Assembly (NCBI RefSeq): GCF_002157145.1
Contig: NZ_CP021361.1
Location: 992,001 to 1,056,000 of the forward strand
DNA from: Acidovorax carolinensis
GTDB taxonomy: Bacteria > Pseudomonadota > Gammaproteobacteria > Burkholderiales > Burkholderiaceae_C
Length of the DNA stretch: 64,000 nt
Direction: 5' to 3'
A program made the position numbers and the translations under genes. Each line of letters opens with the position of its first letter. Position 1 is the first letter of the stretch. Shown piece after piece: positions 17,054-26,311 of this stretch. The notes under the pieces are model-generated. The model had not been told where the DNA came from. It was given only the letters and a program-made list of their open reading frames with translations, and searched no databases.

Positions 17054-19963
17054 ATGGCCTCATCGTTCAAGCCCGCCCGCCACGCTTTTGCATCCACGCT
17101 GAAGAACTTCAAGACTGCGTCCGGAAAAACGGGGCAGTTCTATTCGTTGCCCGCGCTGGCCAAGGAGTTTCCGCAGATCAACCGCCTGCCGGTGTCGATC
17201 CGCATCGTGCTCGAATCGGTGCTGCGCAACTGCGATGGACGCAAGGTCACGGCCGAGCATGTGCGGCAGCTGGCCCACTGGGCGCCCCAGGCTGCGCGCA
17301 AGGATGAGATTCCGTTTGTGGTCTCGCGCGTGGTGCTGCAGGATTTCACCGGGGTGCCGTTGCTGGCCGACCTGGCCGCCATGCGCAGCGTGGCCGCCAA
17401 GCTGGGCAAGAACCCCAAGAAGATCGAACCGCTGGTGCCGGTAGATCTGGTGGTGGACCACTCCATCATGGTTGATCACTATGGCAAGAAGGATTCGCTC
17501 GACCTGAACATGAAGCTCGAATTCCAGCGCAACCGCGAGCGGTACGAGTTCATGAAATGGGGCATGCAGGCCTTTGACACCTTTGGCGTGGTGCCGCCTG
17601 GCTTTGGCATCGTGCACCAGGTCAATCTCGAATACCTGGCGCGCGGCGTGCACAAGCGCAAGGACGGTGTGTATTACCCCGACACCCTGGTGGGCACCGA
17701 CAGCCACACCACCATGATCAACGGCATTGGCGTGGTGGGCTGGGGTGTCGGTGGCATCGAGGCCGAGGCCGCCATGCTGGGCCAGCCGGTGTACTTCCTC
17801 ACCCCCGATGTGGTGGGCATGGAGCTGACCGGCCAGTTGCGCGAAGGCGTCACCGCCACCGACCTGGTGCTCACCGTGACCGAGATCCTGCGCCAGCACA
17901 AGGTGGTGGGCAAGTTCGTCGAATTTTTTGGCGAGGGCACGCGCACCCTGGCGCTGCCCGACCGCGCCACCATCGGCAACATGGCACCCGAATATGGCGC
18001 CACCATGGGCTTTTTCCCCGTGGATGAGCGGACGATGGAGTACTTCAAGGGCACGGGCCGCACCAAGGGCGAGATCGAAGCCTTTGAGGCCTACTTCAGG
18101 GCCCAGGGGCTGTTCGGCGTGCCGCTGGCGGGCGAGGTGGATTACTCGCAGGTCGTGAAGCTTGACCTGGGCTCGGTCACCCCCAGCCTGGCCGGCCCCA
18201 AGCGCCCGCAAGACCGCATCGAGCTGGGCAAGGTGGCGGGCCAGTTTGCCGACCTGTTCAGCAAGTCCAATGCCGACAATGGCTTCAACCGCCCGGCCGA
18301 GTTGCTGCACACGCGCTTTCATATCCACCGCCGTGATGAGATTGCCGGCGTGGTCACGCCCGATGGCAAGCCCACCCCGGCAGGCGCACCGCGCTCCGTG
18401 GTCGAGATGGAGGCCAACAAGCCGGCCCTGGCCACCGCGCACGAAGAGGCCAGCACGGCCACGCTGCCCGCCAAGGGGGTCGACCCCACGGTGGGCAATG
18501 GCGATGTGCTGATCGCTGCGATCACCAGCTGCACCAACACCAGCAACCCCAGCGTGCTGCTGGCGGCCGGCCTGCTGGCCAAGAAGGCCGTCCAGGCGGG
18601 GCTGCGGGTCGCGCCGCACATCAAGACCTCGCTGGCGCCGGGCTCGCGCATCGTCACCGAATACCTGACCGAGACGGGCCTGCTGCCGTACCTGGAAAAA
18701 CTCGGCTTTGCGCTGGCCGGCTACGGCTGCACCACCTGCATCGGCAATGCCGGCGACCTCACGCCCGAGCTCAACGACGTCATCACCGGCAATGACCTGG
18801 TGTGCGCCGCCGTGCTGTCGGGCAACCGCAACTTCGAGGCGCGCATCCACCCCAACCTCAAGGCCAATTTTTTGGCCAGCCCGCCGCTGGTGGTGGCCTA
18901 TGCCATTGCCGGCACGGTGCTCAAGGACCTGATGACCGAGCCCGTGGGCCAGGGCAAGGGCGGCAAGGACATCTACCTGGGCGACATCTGGCCGAGCAGC
19001 GACGAGATCTACGCGCTCATGAAGTTCGCCATGAAGGGCAAGGCCTTCCGCGAAAACTACGCCAAGGTCAAGACCGAGCCCGGCAAGCTGTGGGAAAAAA
19101 TCAAGGGCGTGAACGGCACCACCTACACCTGGCCCGCCAGCACCTACATTGCCGAGCCGCCGTTCTTTGCCGATTTTGCGCTTGAAAAAGGTGCGGATGG
19201 CGCAGGCCAAAATGGCCCGGTTTCGGTGCAGGGTGCCCGCATCATGGCGCTGTTTGGCGACTCCATCACCACCGACCACATCTCGCCCGCCGGCTCCATC
19301 AAGGAAAGCTCGCCCGCCGGCCAATGGCTGCTGCAGAATGGCGTGCAAAAGGCCGACTTCAACAGCTACGGTGCCCGCCGCGGCAACCACGACGTGATGA
19401 TGCGCGGCACCTTTGCCAACGTGCGCATCAAGAACCTCATGATCGCGCCCACGGCCGACGGCTCGCGCGAAGAGGGCGGTGTCACGGTGTTCCAGAACGA
19501 GGGGCCGCTGCAGGGCGAGAAGATGTTCATCTTCGACGCGGCCATGCAATACATGGCGCAAAAGACGCCCACCGTGGTGTTTGCCGGCGAGGAATACGGC
19601 ACCGGCTCCAGCCGCGACTGGGCCGCCAAGGGCACGCAGCTGCTGGGCATCAAGGCCGTGGTGGCCAAGAGCTTTGAGCGCATCCACCGCTCCAACCTCG
19701 TGGGCATGGGCGTGCTGCCGCTGCAGTTCAAGGGCTCCGACTCGTGGCAATCGCTGGGCTTGGTGGGCAACGAGATCATCGATGTAGTGCCCGATGCCGC
19801 ACTCACCCCGCAAAGTGACGCCACGCTGGTCATCCACCGGGAAGACGGCACGCGCCAGGAGGTGGTGGTTACGCTGCGCATCGACACGCCGATCGAAGTG
19901 GATTACTACCAGGCGGGCGGCATCTTGCCGTTTGTGCTGCGCCAGCTGCTGACGGGCGCCTGA
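17054..19963 (+). CDS. acnA: Aconitate hydratase AcnA
   Basis: The 969-residue aconitase interconverts citrate and isocitrate in the TCA cycle. Iron-sulfur ligands are C493 (in [10 protein letters not shown]), C559 and C562 (in [10 protein letters not shown]). The C-terminal swivel domain contains [21 protein letters not shown] precedes the ATG by seven bases. It is longer than E. coli AcnA, partly through a Pro/Ala-rich segment around residues 435-470. The FAD monooxygenase gene follows on the same strand. Confidence 0.97.
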   Translation: MASSFKPARHAFASTLKNFKTASGKTGQFYSLPALAKEFPQINRLPVSIRIVLESVLRNCDGRKVTAEHVRQLAHWAPQAARKDEIPFVVSRVVLQDFTGVPLLADLAAMRSVAAKLGKNPKKIEPLVPVDLVVDHSIMVDHYGKKDSLDLNMKLEFQRNRERYEFMKWGMQAFDTFGVVPPGFGIVHQVNLEYLARGVHKRKDGVYYPDTLVGTDSHTTMINGIGVVGWGVGGIEAEAAMLGQPVYFLTPDVVGMELTGQLREGVTATDLVLTVTEILRQHKVVGKFVEFFGEGTRTLALPDRATIGNMAPEYGATMGFFPVDERTMEYFKGTGRTKGEIEAFEAYFRAQGLFGVPLAGEVDYSQVVKLDLGSVTPSLAGPKRPQDRIELGKVAGQFADLFSKSNADNGFNRPAELLHTRFHIHRRDEIAGVVTPDGKPTPAGAPRSVVEMEANKPALATAHEEASTATLPAKGVDPTVGNGDVLIAAITSCTNTSNPSVLLAAGLLAKKAVQAGLRVAPHIKTSLAPGSRIVTEYLTETGLLPYLEKLGFALAGYGCTTCIGNAGDLTPELNDVITGNDLVCAAVLSGNRNFEARIHPNLKANFLASPPLVVAYAIAGTVLKDLMTEPVGQGKGGKDIYLGDIWPSSDEIYALMKFAMKGKAFRENYAKVKTEPGKLWEKIKGVNGTTYTWPASTYIAEPPFFADFALEKGADGAGQNGPVSVQGARIMALFGDSITTDHISPAGSIKESSPAGQWLLQNGVQKADFNSYGARRGNHDVMMRGTFANVRIKNLMIAPTADGSREEGGVTVFQNEGPLQGEKMFIFDAAMQYMAQKTPTVVFAGEEYGTGSSRDWAAKGTQLLGIKAVVAKSFERIHRSNLVGMGVLPLQFKGSDSWQSLGLVGNEIIDVVPDAALTPQSDATLVIHREDGTRQEVVVTLRIDTPIEVDYYQAGGILPFVLRQLLTGA

Positions 19964-20039
19964 TCGAGCCGCTGAACCCGCGAGCCGCGCCCGCCCGTCT
20001 GCCCGTCTGCCCGCCGGTTGCGCGCGGCACAATGTGGCC

Positions 20040-21248
20040 ATGAGAAAACAGGTGTTGATCGCGGGGGGCGGCATTGGCGGGTTGGCAGCGGCCCTGGGGG
20101 CTTCGCGCGCCGGGTGGGAGGTGCGGCTCTACGAACGGGCTGCTGCATTCAGCGAGGTGGGCGCCGGCGTGCAGCTGGGGCCCAACGTGGTGCGCCGCCT
20201 GCAGGCCTGGGGCCTGCAGCGCCCGCTGCAGGATGTGGCGGCATTTCCGGGGCGCTTGCAGGTGCGCAGCGCCCTCACGGGCAAAGAGCTGGCGGCCATG
20301 CCCCTGGGCAGCACGACCGTGGAACGTTACGGCGCGGCCTACGCCACCATCCACCGCGCCGACCTGCATGGCCTGCTGCTGGCCGCCGTCAGCAAATACA
20401 CCGACACGCAATTTCATCTCGATCATGCGATCGACCGCTTCACCGACGCCGAGGGCGTGGTGACGGTGCGCACCAGCCGGGGCAAGGAAGTGGAGGGCGA
20501 TGCCCTGGTGGGGGCCGACGGCCTGTGGAGCCGCACCCGCGCGCAATTGCTGGGCGAGCAGCGCCCGCGCGTGACAGGGCACCTGGCCTACCGCGCCCTG
20601 GTGCCGCAGCATGCGTTGCCCAAGGTGCTGCGCACCCGCCAGGTCACCGCCTGGCTGGGGCCGCGCCTGCATGTGGTGCAGTACCCCGTACGCCGGGGCG
20701 AGTTGCAGAACCTGGTGGTCATCGTGCAGGGCCCCGCGCCGCACGACCTGGAAAACTGGGACCATGCGGCCAATGGCGCAGACCTCGAAGCGGCGCTGAC
20801 GGGCACCTGCACGGCGCTGCAGCAGGTGGTGCGCGGGGTGGTCGATGCGGGCGCTGGCTGGCGCCTGTGGCCGCTGTGCGACCGCCCCCCGGTGCGCGGG
20901 CCGGCCGAGATGGCGCGGGGCGTGGTGGCCTTGCTGGGCGACGCCGCCCATCCCATGCGCCCGTATCTGGCGCAGGGCGCCGGCATGGCCATTGAAGACG
21001 CCGCAGAGCTGCAGCGCGCGCTCGCCATGCACGACCTGGATGTGCCGCTGCGCCTGCGCCGCTATGCGCTCAACCGCTGGCAGCGCAATGCGCGCGTGCA
21101 GGCCCGCTCCACCCGCAACGGCCGCATCTTTCACGCCACGGGCCCCGTGCGCTGGGCGCGCGACTTGTCGCTGCGCCTGCTGGGCGAGCGGCTGCTGGAC
21201 GTGCCCTGGCTTTACCGGGGCGACGGCTCCAGCGCCAGTTCGCTCTGA
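20040..21248 (+). CDS. FAD-dependent aromatic monooxygenase
   Basis: The 402-residue protein begins with the FAD-binding motif VLIAGGGIGGLAAALGASRAG and has the second FAD motif GDAAHPMRPYLAQGAGMAIED near residue 300. This layout is that of single-component flavin hydroxylases such as salicylate hydroxylase and 3-hydroxybenzoate 6-monooxygenase. The substrate cannot be read from the sequence. I use the ATG at 20040; an in-frame GTG six bases earlier is possible. It is convergent with the MFS gene next to the kynurenine operon, which makes an anthranilate-like substrate conceivable, but this is only inference. Confidence 0.85.
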   Translation: MRKQVLIAGGGIGGLAAALGASRAGWEVRLYERAAAFSEVGAGVQLGPNVVRRLQAWGLQRPLQDVAAFPGRLQVRSALTGKELAAMPLGSTTVERYGAAYATIHRADLHGLLLAAVSKYTDTQFHLDHAIDRFTDAEGVVTVRTSRGKEVEGDALVGADGLWSRTRAQLLGEQRPRVTGHLAYRALVPQHALPKVLRTRQVTAWLGPRLHVVQYPVRRGELQNLVVIVQGPAPHDLENWDHAANGADLEAALTGTCTALQQVVRGVVDAGAGWRLWPLCDRPPVRGPAEMARGVVALLGDAAHPMRPYLAQGAGMAIEDAAELQRALAMHDLDVPLRLRRYALNRWQRNARVQARSTRNGRIFHATGPVRWARDLSLRLLGERLLDVPWLYRGDGSSASSL

Positions 21249-21257
21249 TTGCTATTG

Positions 21258-21306
21258 AAGATATAGCTGTTAGCGCCTGATTTATAAGCGCTGACATGCT
21301 TTTTTA
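21258..21306 (+). repeat. Dispersed palindromic repeat, copy 3
   Basis: ATAGCTGTTAGCGC and AAGCGCTGACATG flank a seven-base loop, followed by a T-run. It lies between the convergent monooxygenase and MFS genes and overlaps the MFS stop codon, so it may act as a shared terminator. Confidence 0.75.
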
Positions 21307-22623
21307 TGCAGATTCTTTGCTGGGCTCCACGGGTTGCTGCAGCAGCGGTGATGCCGGCAGCCAGCGAAACGCGGTCGAGCCCAGCGCCAGCAGTGAGGCA
21401 ATCGCGCCCATCACCGCGCTGTAGGGCTCCAACCCCTGGCCCTGCGCCCAGTTGGCGACCCAGCCGGTGAGCGACTGCACCAGCCCCACGCCCAGAAACA
21501 TGGCCATGGTGAACACCGACAGCGCGCGCCCCGTCAGGTCGGGCGGGTAGGACGAGCGCACATCCGAATACTGCAGCACCGAATAGCCCGACACCAGTGC
21601 AATGCACACCACCAGTGCCAGGTTCAGCGTGGCATGGTGCACCAGCCCCAGGGCGAGGTACAGCGCGGCCACCAGCAACGAAAAGTTGGCCACCCAGGCC
21701 CGCCGGCGCGCCGGGCCGGGGTCGATGCGGCCAAAAAAGGCGGGGGTGAACAGCGAAATCAGCGACATGCCCAGGGCCATGTTGCCGCTCTCGACCAGCG
21801 TGAATGCGTAGCGGTCGATCAGCATCGGCCCGATCCACAGGCCGCGCAGCGCCAGAAACGAGGCGTAGCCGACCATGCCCAGCAGCAGGATGCCCAGCGT
21901 GTGCGGCAGCATGAACAACGCGCCAAAGCGGCGCACGGCGGTGCCCCAGCGCTCGCGCGCGGGCGCCGGGCCGGCGAGGGCGGGCTCGTGCACGCAGCGC
22001 CAGATCAAGAGCCACGCCAGCGCCGACAGCACGGCCAGCAGCACTAAGCCGCTGCGCCAGCCCGAGCGCTGCACCAGCCAGGCCAGCGGCGTGCCGGTGA
22101 GCAGCAGGCCCAGCCCGCCCACGCCCAGCCCCACGCCCGACATGAAGGCAAAGCGCGAACTGGGGAAATGCCGCGCAATGAACACCGTGCAGGCCAGGAA
22201 GGCCGGCGCGCAGCCCACGCCAATGAGCAGCTGGCCGAACATCAGCCAGCCATAGTGGGGCGCCCACGCCGACACGGCGGCGCCGGCAATGGCCAGCGGA
22301 AAGGCGCTGAGCACGGTGCGGCGCAGGCCATACAGGTCCATGCCGATGCCCATGAAAAACTGCGTCACGCCAAACGACAGGCCAAACAACCCGGCAAACG
22401 CGCCCAGCGACGCCGGCGAGAGGCCAAAGTCAGCCTGCAGGCCCGTGGCCATGATGGCGGTGACGGTGCGGTAGGCCTGGCTCAGCGCAAAGGCCGAGAG
22501 CAGCGCCAGCAGCATGAACCACAGCGTGGCCTGGGGTGGCGGGACGGGTGCCACGGGCGAGGCGGGCGGCAAGGCCGCGGGGTGCGGCGGGGCGGCGGTG
22601 GGGGCGGAAGAGGAGGAGGGCAC
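21304..22623 (-). CDS. MFS transporter
   Basis: The 439-residue protein has about twelve hydrophobic segments after a Pro/Ala-rich N-terminus and an MFS-type loop between the first two helix pairs. No substrate signature is recognised. It lies on the same strand as, and directly downstream of, kynA (172-base gap with a repeat). Transport of tryptophan breakdown products is therefore possible but unproven. Confidence 0.85.
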   Translation of the reverse strand: MPSSSSAPTAAPPHPAALPPASPVAPVPPPQATLWFMLLALLSAFALSQAYRTVTAIMATGLQADFGLSPASLGAFAGLFGLSFGVTQFFMGIGMDLYGLRRTVLSAFPLAIAGAAVSAWAPHYGWLMFGQLLIGVGCAPAFLACTVFIARHFPSSRFAFMSGVGLGVGGLGLLLTGTPLAWLVQRSGWRSGLVLLAVLSALAWLLIWRCVHEPALAGPAPARERWGTAVRRFGALFMLPHTLGILLLGMVGYASFLALRGLWIGPMLIDRYAFTLVESGNMALGMSLISLFTPAFFGRIDPGPARRRAWVANFSLLVAALYLALGLVHHATLNLALVVCIALVSGYSVLQYSDVRSSYPPDLTGRALSVFTMAMFLGVGLVQSLTGWVANWAQGQGLEPYSAVMGAIASLLALGSTAFRWLPASPLLQQPVEPSKESA

Positions 22624-22737
22624 GGGGTGAAGCGGGAGATTCAGCTCAAGAGGGTTGCGGGGGCAAGGCGGGCATTGCCTGGAGCCAGCAGCCTACCAGC
22701 AGGCGCGTGCGGGCGCTGTCGCGGTGGGATCACTTCG

Positions 22738-22785
22738 TATTTGATAGCTGCCAGCGCTTTCTGCACAAGCGCTGGATGGCTATTT
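22738..22785 (+). repeat. Dispersed palindromic repeat, copy 4
   Basis: TTGATAGCTGCCAGCGCTTT and ACAAGCGCTGGATGGC form the core stem. It lies between kynA and the MFS gene and may limit read-through. Confidence 0.8.
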
Positions 22786-22795
22786 GATCCCAATT

Positions 22796-23683
22796 TTACA
22801 GGTCGGTGCGCAGCTTCCAGATCTCGGGGAACAGCACCACATCGAGCATCTTGCGCAGGTAGCTCACGCCGCCGGTGCCGCCCGTGCCGCGCTTGAAGCC
22901 GATGATGCGTTCCACCGTGGTCACATGGCGGAAGCGCCAGAGGCGAAACGCGTCTTCGAGGTCGGTGAGCTCCTCCCCCAGCTGGTACAGGTCCCAGTGC
23001 TGCTCGGGGTTGCGGTACACGGTGAGCCAGGCGCGCTCTACCGCATCGCTTTCGGCGTAAGGCAGCGTCCAGTCGCGGTCGGTGTGGCTGGCGGGCACAG
23101 GAAGGCCACGCCGGGCCAGCAGGCGCAGGGCTTCGTCGTACAGCGATGGCGCCTCGAACGCGGCCTGCACCTGGGCCAGCAGGTCGGGGCGGTGGGCGTG
23201 GGGCTGCAGCATGGCGCGGTTCTTGTTGCCCAGGGCGAATTCGATGCAGCGGTACTGGTAGCTTTGGAACCCGCTGGAGCTGCCCAGATAGGGCCGCATG
23301 GCGCTGTATTCGGGCGGGGTCATGGTGGCCAGCACGTCCCAGGCGTGCACGAGCTGCTCCATGATCTTGCTCACGCGCGCCAGCATCTTGAACGCGGGCT
23401 GCAACTCGTCGCCTGCAATGTGGCCGATGGCTGCGCGCAGCTCGTGCAGCATGAGCTTCATCCACAGCTCGCTGGTCTGGTGCTGCACGATGAACAGCAT
23501 CTCGTCGTGCGCGGGCGACAGCGGCTTTTGCGCCGTGAGCACGGCGTCGAGCTGCAGGTAGTCGCCGTAGCTCATGCTCTGGCTGAAGTCGAGCTGGGCG
23601 CGCTCGGCATGCACGATGGCTTCGGGCCGGGCGGATGCGGGCGCGGGCGTTGCGCTGGCAGGGTTTTGGGAAAAAGGGCACAT
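22796..23683 (-). CDS. kynA: Tryptophan 2,3-dioxygenase
   Basis: The 295-residue haem enzyme opens the indole ring of L-tryptophan to give N-formylkynurenine. Recognisable features are [40 protein letters not shown] and [20 protein letters not shown], which include the substrate-binding Arg and the haem-ligand His of the family. It lies 21 bases downstream of kynU in the order kynB-kynU-kynA. Confidence 0.96.
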   Translation of the reverse strand: MCPFSQNPASATPAPASARPEAIVHAERAQLDFSQSMSYGDYLQLDAVLTAQKPLSPAHDEMLFIVQHQTSELWMKLMLHELRAAIGHIAGDELQPAFKMLARVSKIMEQLVHAWDVLATMTPPEYSAMRPYLGSSSGFQSYQYRCIEFALGNKNRAMLQPHAHRPDLLAQVQAAFEAPSLYDEALRLLARRGLPVPASHTDRDWTLPYAESDAVERAWLTVYRNPEQHWDLYQLGEELTDLEDAFRLWRFRHVTTVERIIGFKRGTGGTGGVSYLRKMLDVVLFPEIWKLRTDL

Positions 23684-23704
23684 GGCGGGTTGGTTCCTTC
23701 GCGG

Positions 23705-25084
23705 TCAGGTCACTGCGTGCTGCCGGTTGAATTCGGGGCGCTGCCACTCGGCTGTGTCGAGCACCTGGCGCAGGTGCTCCACGGCATTCCACACGTCTTC
23801 AAAGCCGATGTACAGCGGCGTGAAGCCAAAGCGCAGGATGTCCTTGTGCGGGCCATTGCCCCCATCACCCTTTCGGAAGTCGCCAATCACGCCGCGCGCA
23901 ATCAGCGCCTGCACGATGGCATAGGCGCCGGAGTCACCGGCGACGGGCCGCCCCAAGGCGGTGACAGCCCCCTCGGGGGGCAGCGACCCGCGCAGCGGCG
24001 GAGCGTGGGGGCCATACTCACGGGTCAGACAAACCTGCGAGCCGCGCCGGGCGTGCTCGCGCGGGGTCGCCAAGCCCAGGCCGTGGCCTGCGCAGCGCTC
24101 TTCCACCAGCGTGATGAACAGGTCGGTCAGCGCCAGTGACTTGGTGCGCAGCGCGGCCATGCCGCCCAGTGCCTCGGCGGCGGTAAACACATCCAGCCCG
24201 CATTGCAGGGCCGACAGGCTGATGATGGGCTGCGTGCCGCACAGGTAGCGCATGATGCCCGGCGCGGGCTGGTAGTCGGGTGTGAAGGCAAAGGGCGCGG
24301 CGTGGCCCCACCAGCCCGACAGCGGCTGCATGAACTTCAAATCCGGCCGGGTGGCGTGGCGCGGGTGCACCCACGCGAACGCGGGCGCGCCCGGGCCGCC
24401 GTTCAAATACTTGTAGCCGCAGCCAATCGAAAAGTCGGCGTCGGCGCCGTTCAAGTCCACCGGCACCGCTCCCGCGCTGTGCGCCAGGTCCCACACGCAC
24501 AAGATGCCCTGCGCGTGCGCCGCTGCGGTGATGGCGGCCATGTCGTGCATGGCGCCGGTGCGGTAGTTCACATGCGTGAGCATCAGCACGGCCACGTCGC
24601 TGGTGAGGGCTGCGGAAATGTCGTCCGGCTCCACCAGCAACAGCTCCAGCCCGCGCTCCTTGCACAGGCCTTCGGCAATGTAGAGATCGGTGGGGAAGTT
24701 GCTGCGCTCGCTCACGATGCGGCGGCGCGCAGGGCTGTCTTCGCGGGCGATGTTCAGCGCCGCGCTCAGCACCTTGTAGAGGTTGATGGAGGTGCTGTCG
24801 GTGCACACCACTTCATTCTGGCCCGCGCCGATCAGCGGGGCCAGCTGGTTGCCCAGGCGCTGGGGCAGGTCGAACCAGCTGGCGGTGTTCCACGATTGGA
24901 TGAGGTCGGTGCCCCATTCGCGGGTGACCACATCGGCCACGCGGGCGGCGGTGGCCTTCGGTGCCACGCCCAGCGAATTGCCGTCGAGGTAGATCACGCC
25001 GGGTGGCAGCGTGAAGTGCGCGCGCAGCGGCGCCAGCGGGTCTTGCGCGTCCAGGGCGCGGCAGTCTTGCAGGGTGGTGGTCAT
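23705..25084 (-). CDS. kynU: Kynureninase with an in-frame repeat insertion
   Basis: The 459-residue PLP enzyme cleaves kynurenine to anthranilate and alanine. Family features include [12 protein letters not shown] near the start, the PLP Lys in [14 protein letters not shown], and a C-terminal [11 protein letters not shown]. It is some 40 residues longer than usual. Most of the excess is an in-frame insert at about residues 353-385 between GSQVCL and AYAIVQ, encoded by a GC-rich repeat (see the repeat entry). The insert contains no stop. Whether the enzyme tolerates it is unknown; the site looks like a surface loop. Confidence 0.93.
   Translation of the reverse strand: MTTTLQDCRALDAQDPLAPLRAHFTLPPGVIYLDGNSLGVAPKATAARVADVVTREWGTDLIQSWNTASWFDLPQRLGNQLAPLIGAGQNEVVCTDSTSINLYKVLSAALNIAREDSPARRRIVSERSNFPTDLYIAEGLCKERGLELLLVEPDDISAALTSDVAVLMLTHVNYRTGAMHDMAAITAAAHAQGILCVWDLAHSAGAVPVDLNGADADFSIGCGYKYLNGGPGAPAFAWVHPRHATRPDLKFMQPLSGWWGHAAPFAFTPDYQPAPGIMRYLCGTQPIISLSALQCGLDVFTAAEALGGMAALRTKSLALTDLFITLVEERCAGHGLGLATPREHARRGSQVCLTREYGPHAPPLRGSLPPEGAVTALGRPVAGDSGAYAIVQALIARGVIGDFRKGDGGNGPHKDILRFGFTPLYIGFEDVWNAVEHLRQVLDTAEWQRPEFNRQHAVT
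23931..24020. repeat. GC-rich repeat inserted within kynU
   Basis: This ~90-bp stretch contains the hairpin GCCCCC-TC-GGGGGGC and a CGCGCAGCGGCGGAGCGTGG segment. I recognise it as a dispersed intergenic repeat of Comamonadaceae genomes; this is from memory, not a search. It is read in frame within kynU and adds [16 protein letters not shown] and neighbouring residues. A faint resemblance occurs near 37780-37810. Confidence 0.65.
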
Positions 25085-25106
25085 GGCAGTCAGGAATTTT
25101 TACTTT

Positions 25107-25158
25107 TATTTTGATAGCTGCTGGCGCTTTCCGGATAAGCGCTAGAGGACAAAAATGC
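25107..25158 (+). repeat. Dispersed palindromic repeat, copy 5
   Basis: This is one of the best copies: TTTTGATAGCTGCTGGCGC, then TTTCCGGATAAGCGCT, then AGAGGACAAAAATG. It lies between kynB and kynU, within the presumed operon. Confidence 0.85.
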
Positions 25159-25172
25159 TTGAATGCATTGCA

Positions 25173-25798
25173 TCACAGTGCGCGGAGCACGGCGCGCACC
25201 GGCGAGGCATCGGCGGTGGTCAGCTTCAGCGGCAGGGCGATCAGCTCGTAGTCGCCCTCGGGCACGTCGTCGAGCACCAGGTTTTCCAGCACGCGCAGGT
25301 TGCGGCGGCGAATGACCTGGTGGCTCTCGAGCGTCTTGCTGTCGGCCGGGTCGATGCTGGCGGTGTCGATGCCCACCAGCAGCACGCCCAGGTCGGCCAG
25401 GCGCTCAATCGTTGCCGGTGCGTAGGCGGTGAGCTCTGCGTCCCATTGCGTGGGGGCTGTGGCGTAAGTGCGCACCAGCACCCGCTGGGGCAGGGTGGCG
25501 TTCACCGCGTGGGCAATGTGCTGCCACTCGATCAGCGGGCCGCAGTCGATGGCATGGACCACGCGGCAGGGGCCCAGAAACGCGTCGAGTGACACATCGC
25601 CCATGGCGGCGCCGTGCTCGTCGTAGTGCAGCGGTGCATCGGCGTGGGCGCCCACATGGGGCGACAGCGTGATGGCGCTCACGTTCACCGGGCAGCCCGG
25701 GGCGATGGTGGCGCTCCACTGTTGCTGGTAGGGCGTGTCGCCGGGAAACACCGGTGTGCCGGGGTGGACAGGGGGGAAATGTCCCAGAGCTTTTGCAT
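25173..25798 (-). pseudogene. kynB: Kynurenine formamidase, apparent single-base frameshift
   Basis: The main frame encodes most of KynB, including SPHVGAHADAPLHYD with the metal-binding His/Asp residues. The expected N-terminus MQKLWDISPP begins at the ATG at 25798 in a different frame. Adding one C (one G on the plus strand) to the G6 run at 25771-25776 joins the two into a normal 208-residue protein reading MQKLWDISPPVHPGTPVFP. Without it only a GTG start at 25751 remains, losing 16 conserved residues. KynB hydrolyses N-formylkynurenine. It is first in the kyn operon. A sequencing undercall is more likely than decay. Confidence 0.85.
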
Positions 25799-25956
25799 GG
25801 GTGAAAAGGTAGCGCGCTGGCCGATGCGTGGTGTCGCTTTATGGCAACGCGTGGGCAAAAAACCCGGCGCTGCGGCGCGACCGCAGGAATTGCGCCGCAT
25901 CAAGAAAACACGGGTTGCCAGTGGGTGCCGCCCCCCGTTTTATCGCTCAAGCAATA

Positions 25957-25977
25957 AAATGAGAATTGTTTTCATTT
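25957..25977. promoter_or_regulatory. Fur box upstream of feoA
   Basis: AAATGA and TCATTT arms flank GAATTGTTT, an imperfect palindrome close to the Fur consensus. A TAAAAT hexamer just upstream (25955-25960) could be the -10 box, so bound Fur would block transcription of feoAB when iron is plentiful. Confidence 0.65.
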
Positions 25978-25993
25978 GAAGGCTAGTGAAACC

Positions 25994-26311
25994 TTGACCG
26001 ATCTGCCCCGCCCCGATGCAGTGGCCACAACCCGCGATCTCCCTGTTGGCCTGGCCGATCTGCCGCTGCGCGTGGACGCCTGGGTGAGCGGGTTGCGCAT
26101 GGACGCCGCGCCCCAGGACGGCGATGTGCTGCTGCGGCTGCTGGAAATCGGCTTTTTGCCGGGCGAGCGCGTGCGCGTGGTGGCGCGGGCCTTTCCGGCG
26201 GGCGACCCGCTGGCGGTGCGCGTGGGCCGCACCACCTTTGCCTTGCGCCGGCGCGAGGCCGCCCTGGTGCAGGTGAGCACCACGGCGCCCGTGGGTGAGG
26301 TGGTGGCATGA
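25994..26311 (+). CDS. feoA: FeoA, ferrous iron transport accessory protein
   Basis: The SH3-like FeoA domain is clear from residues such as LLRLLEIGFLPGERVRVVARA and DPLAVRVGRTTFALRRREAALVQV. No ATG is available in frame at the right place. I use TTG at 25994, with GAAGG upstream. TTG at 25976 overlaps the Fur box and is less likely; GTG at 26021 is possible. The stop overlaps the feoB ATG (ATGA), so the two are coupled. FeoA interacts with FeoB in Fe(II) uptake. Confidence 0.85.
   Translation: MTDLPRPDAVATTRDLPVGLADLPLRVDAWVSGLRMDAAPQDGDVLLRLLEIGFLPGERVRVVARAFPAGDPLAVRVGRTTFALRRREAALVQVSTTAPVGEVVA

Noticed and set aside
17060..20074. A 1004-codon open frame on the minus strand across acnA
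   Set aside because: It mirrors the AcnA gene in a GC-rich genome. The conceptual protein is rich in Ala/Gly/His/Arg without motifs, whereas the plus strand encodes a full aconitase.
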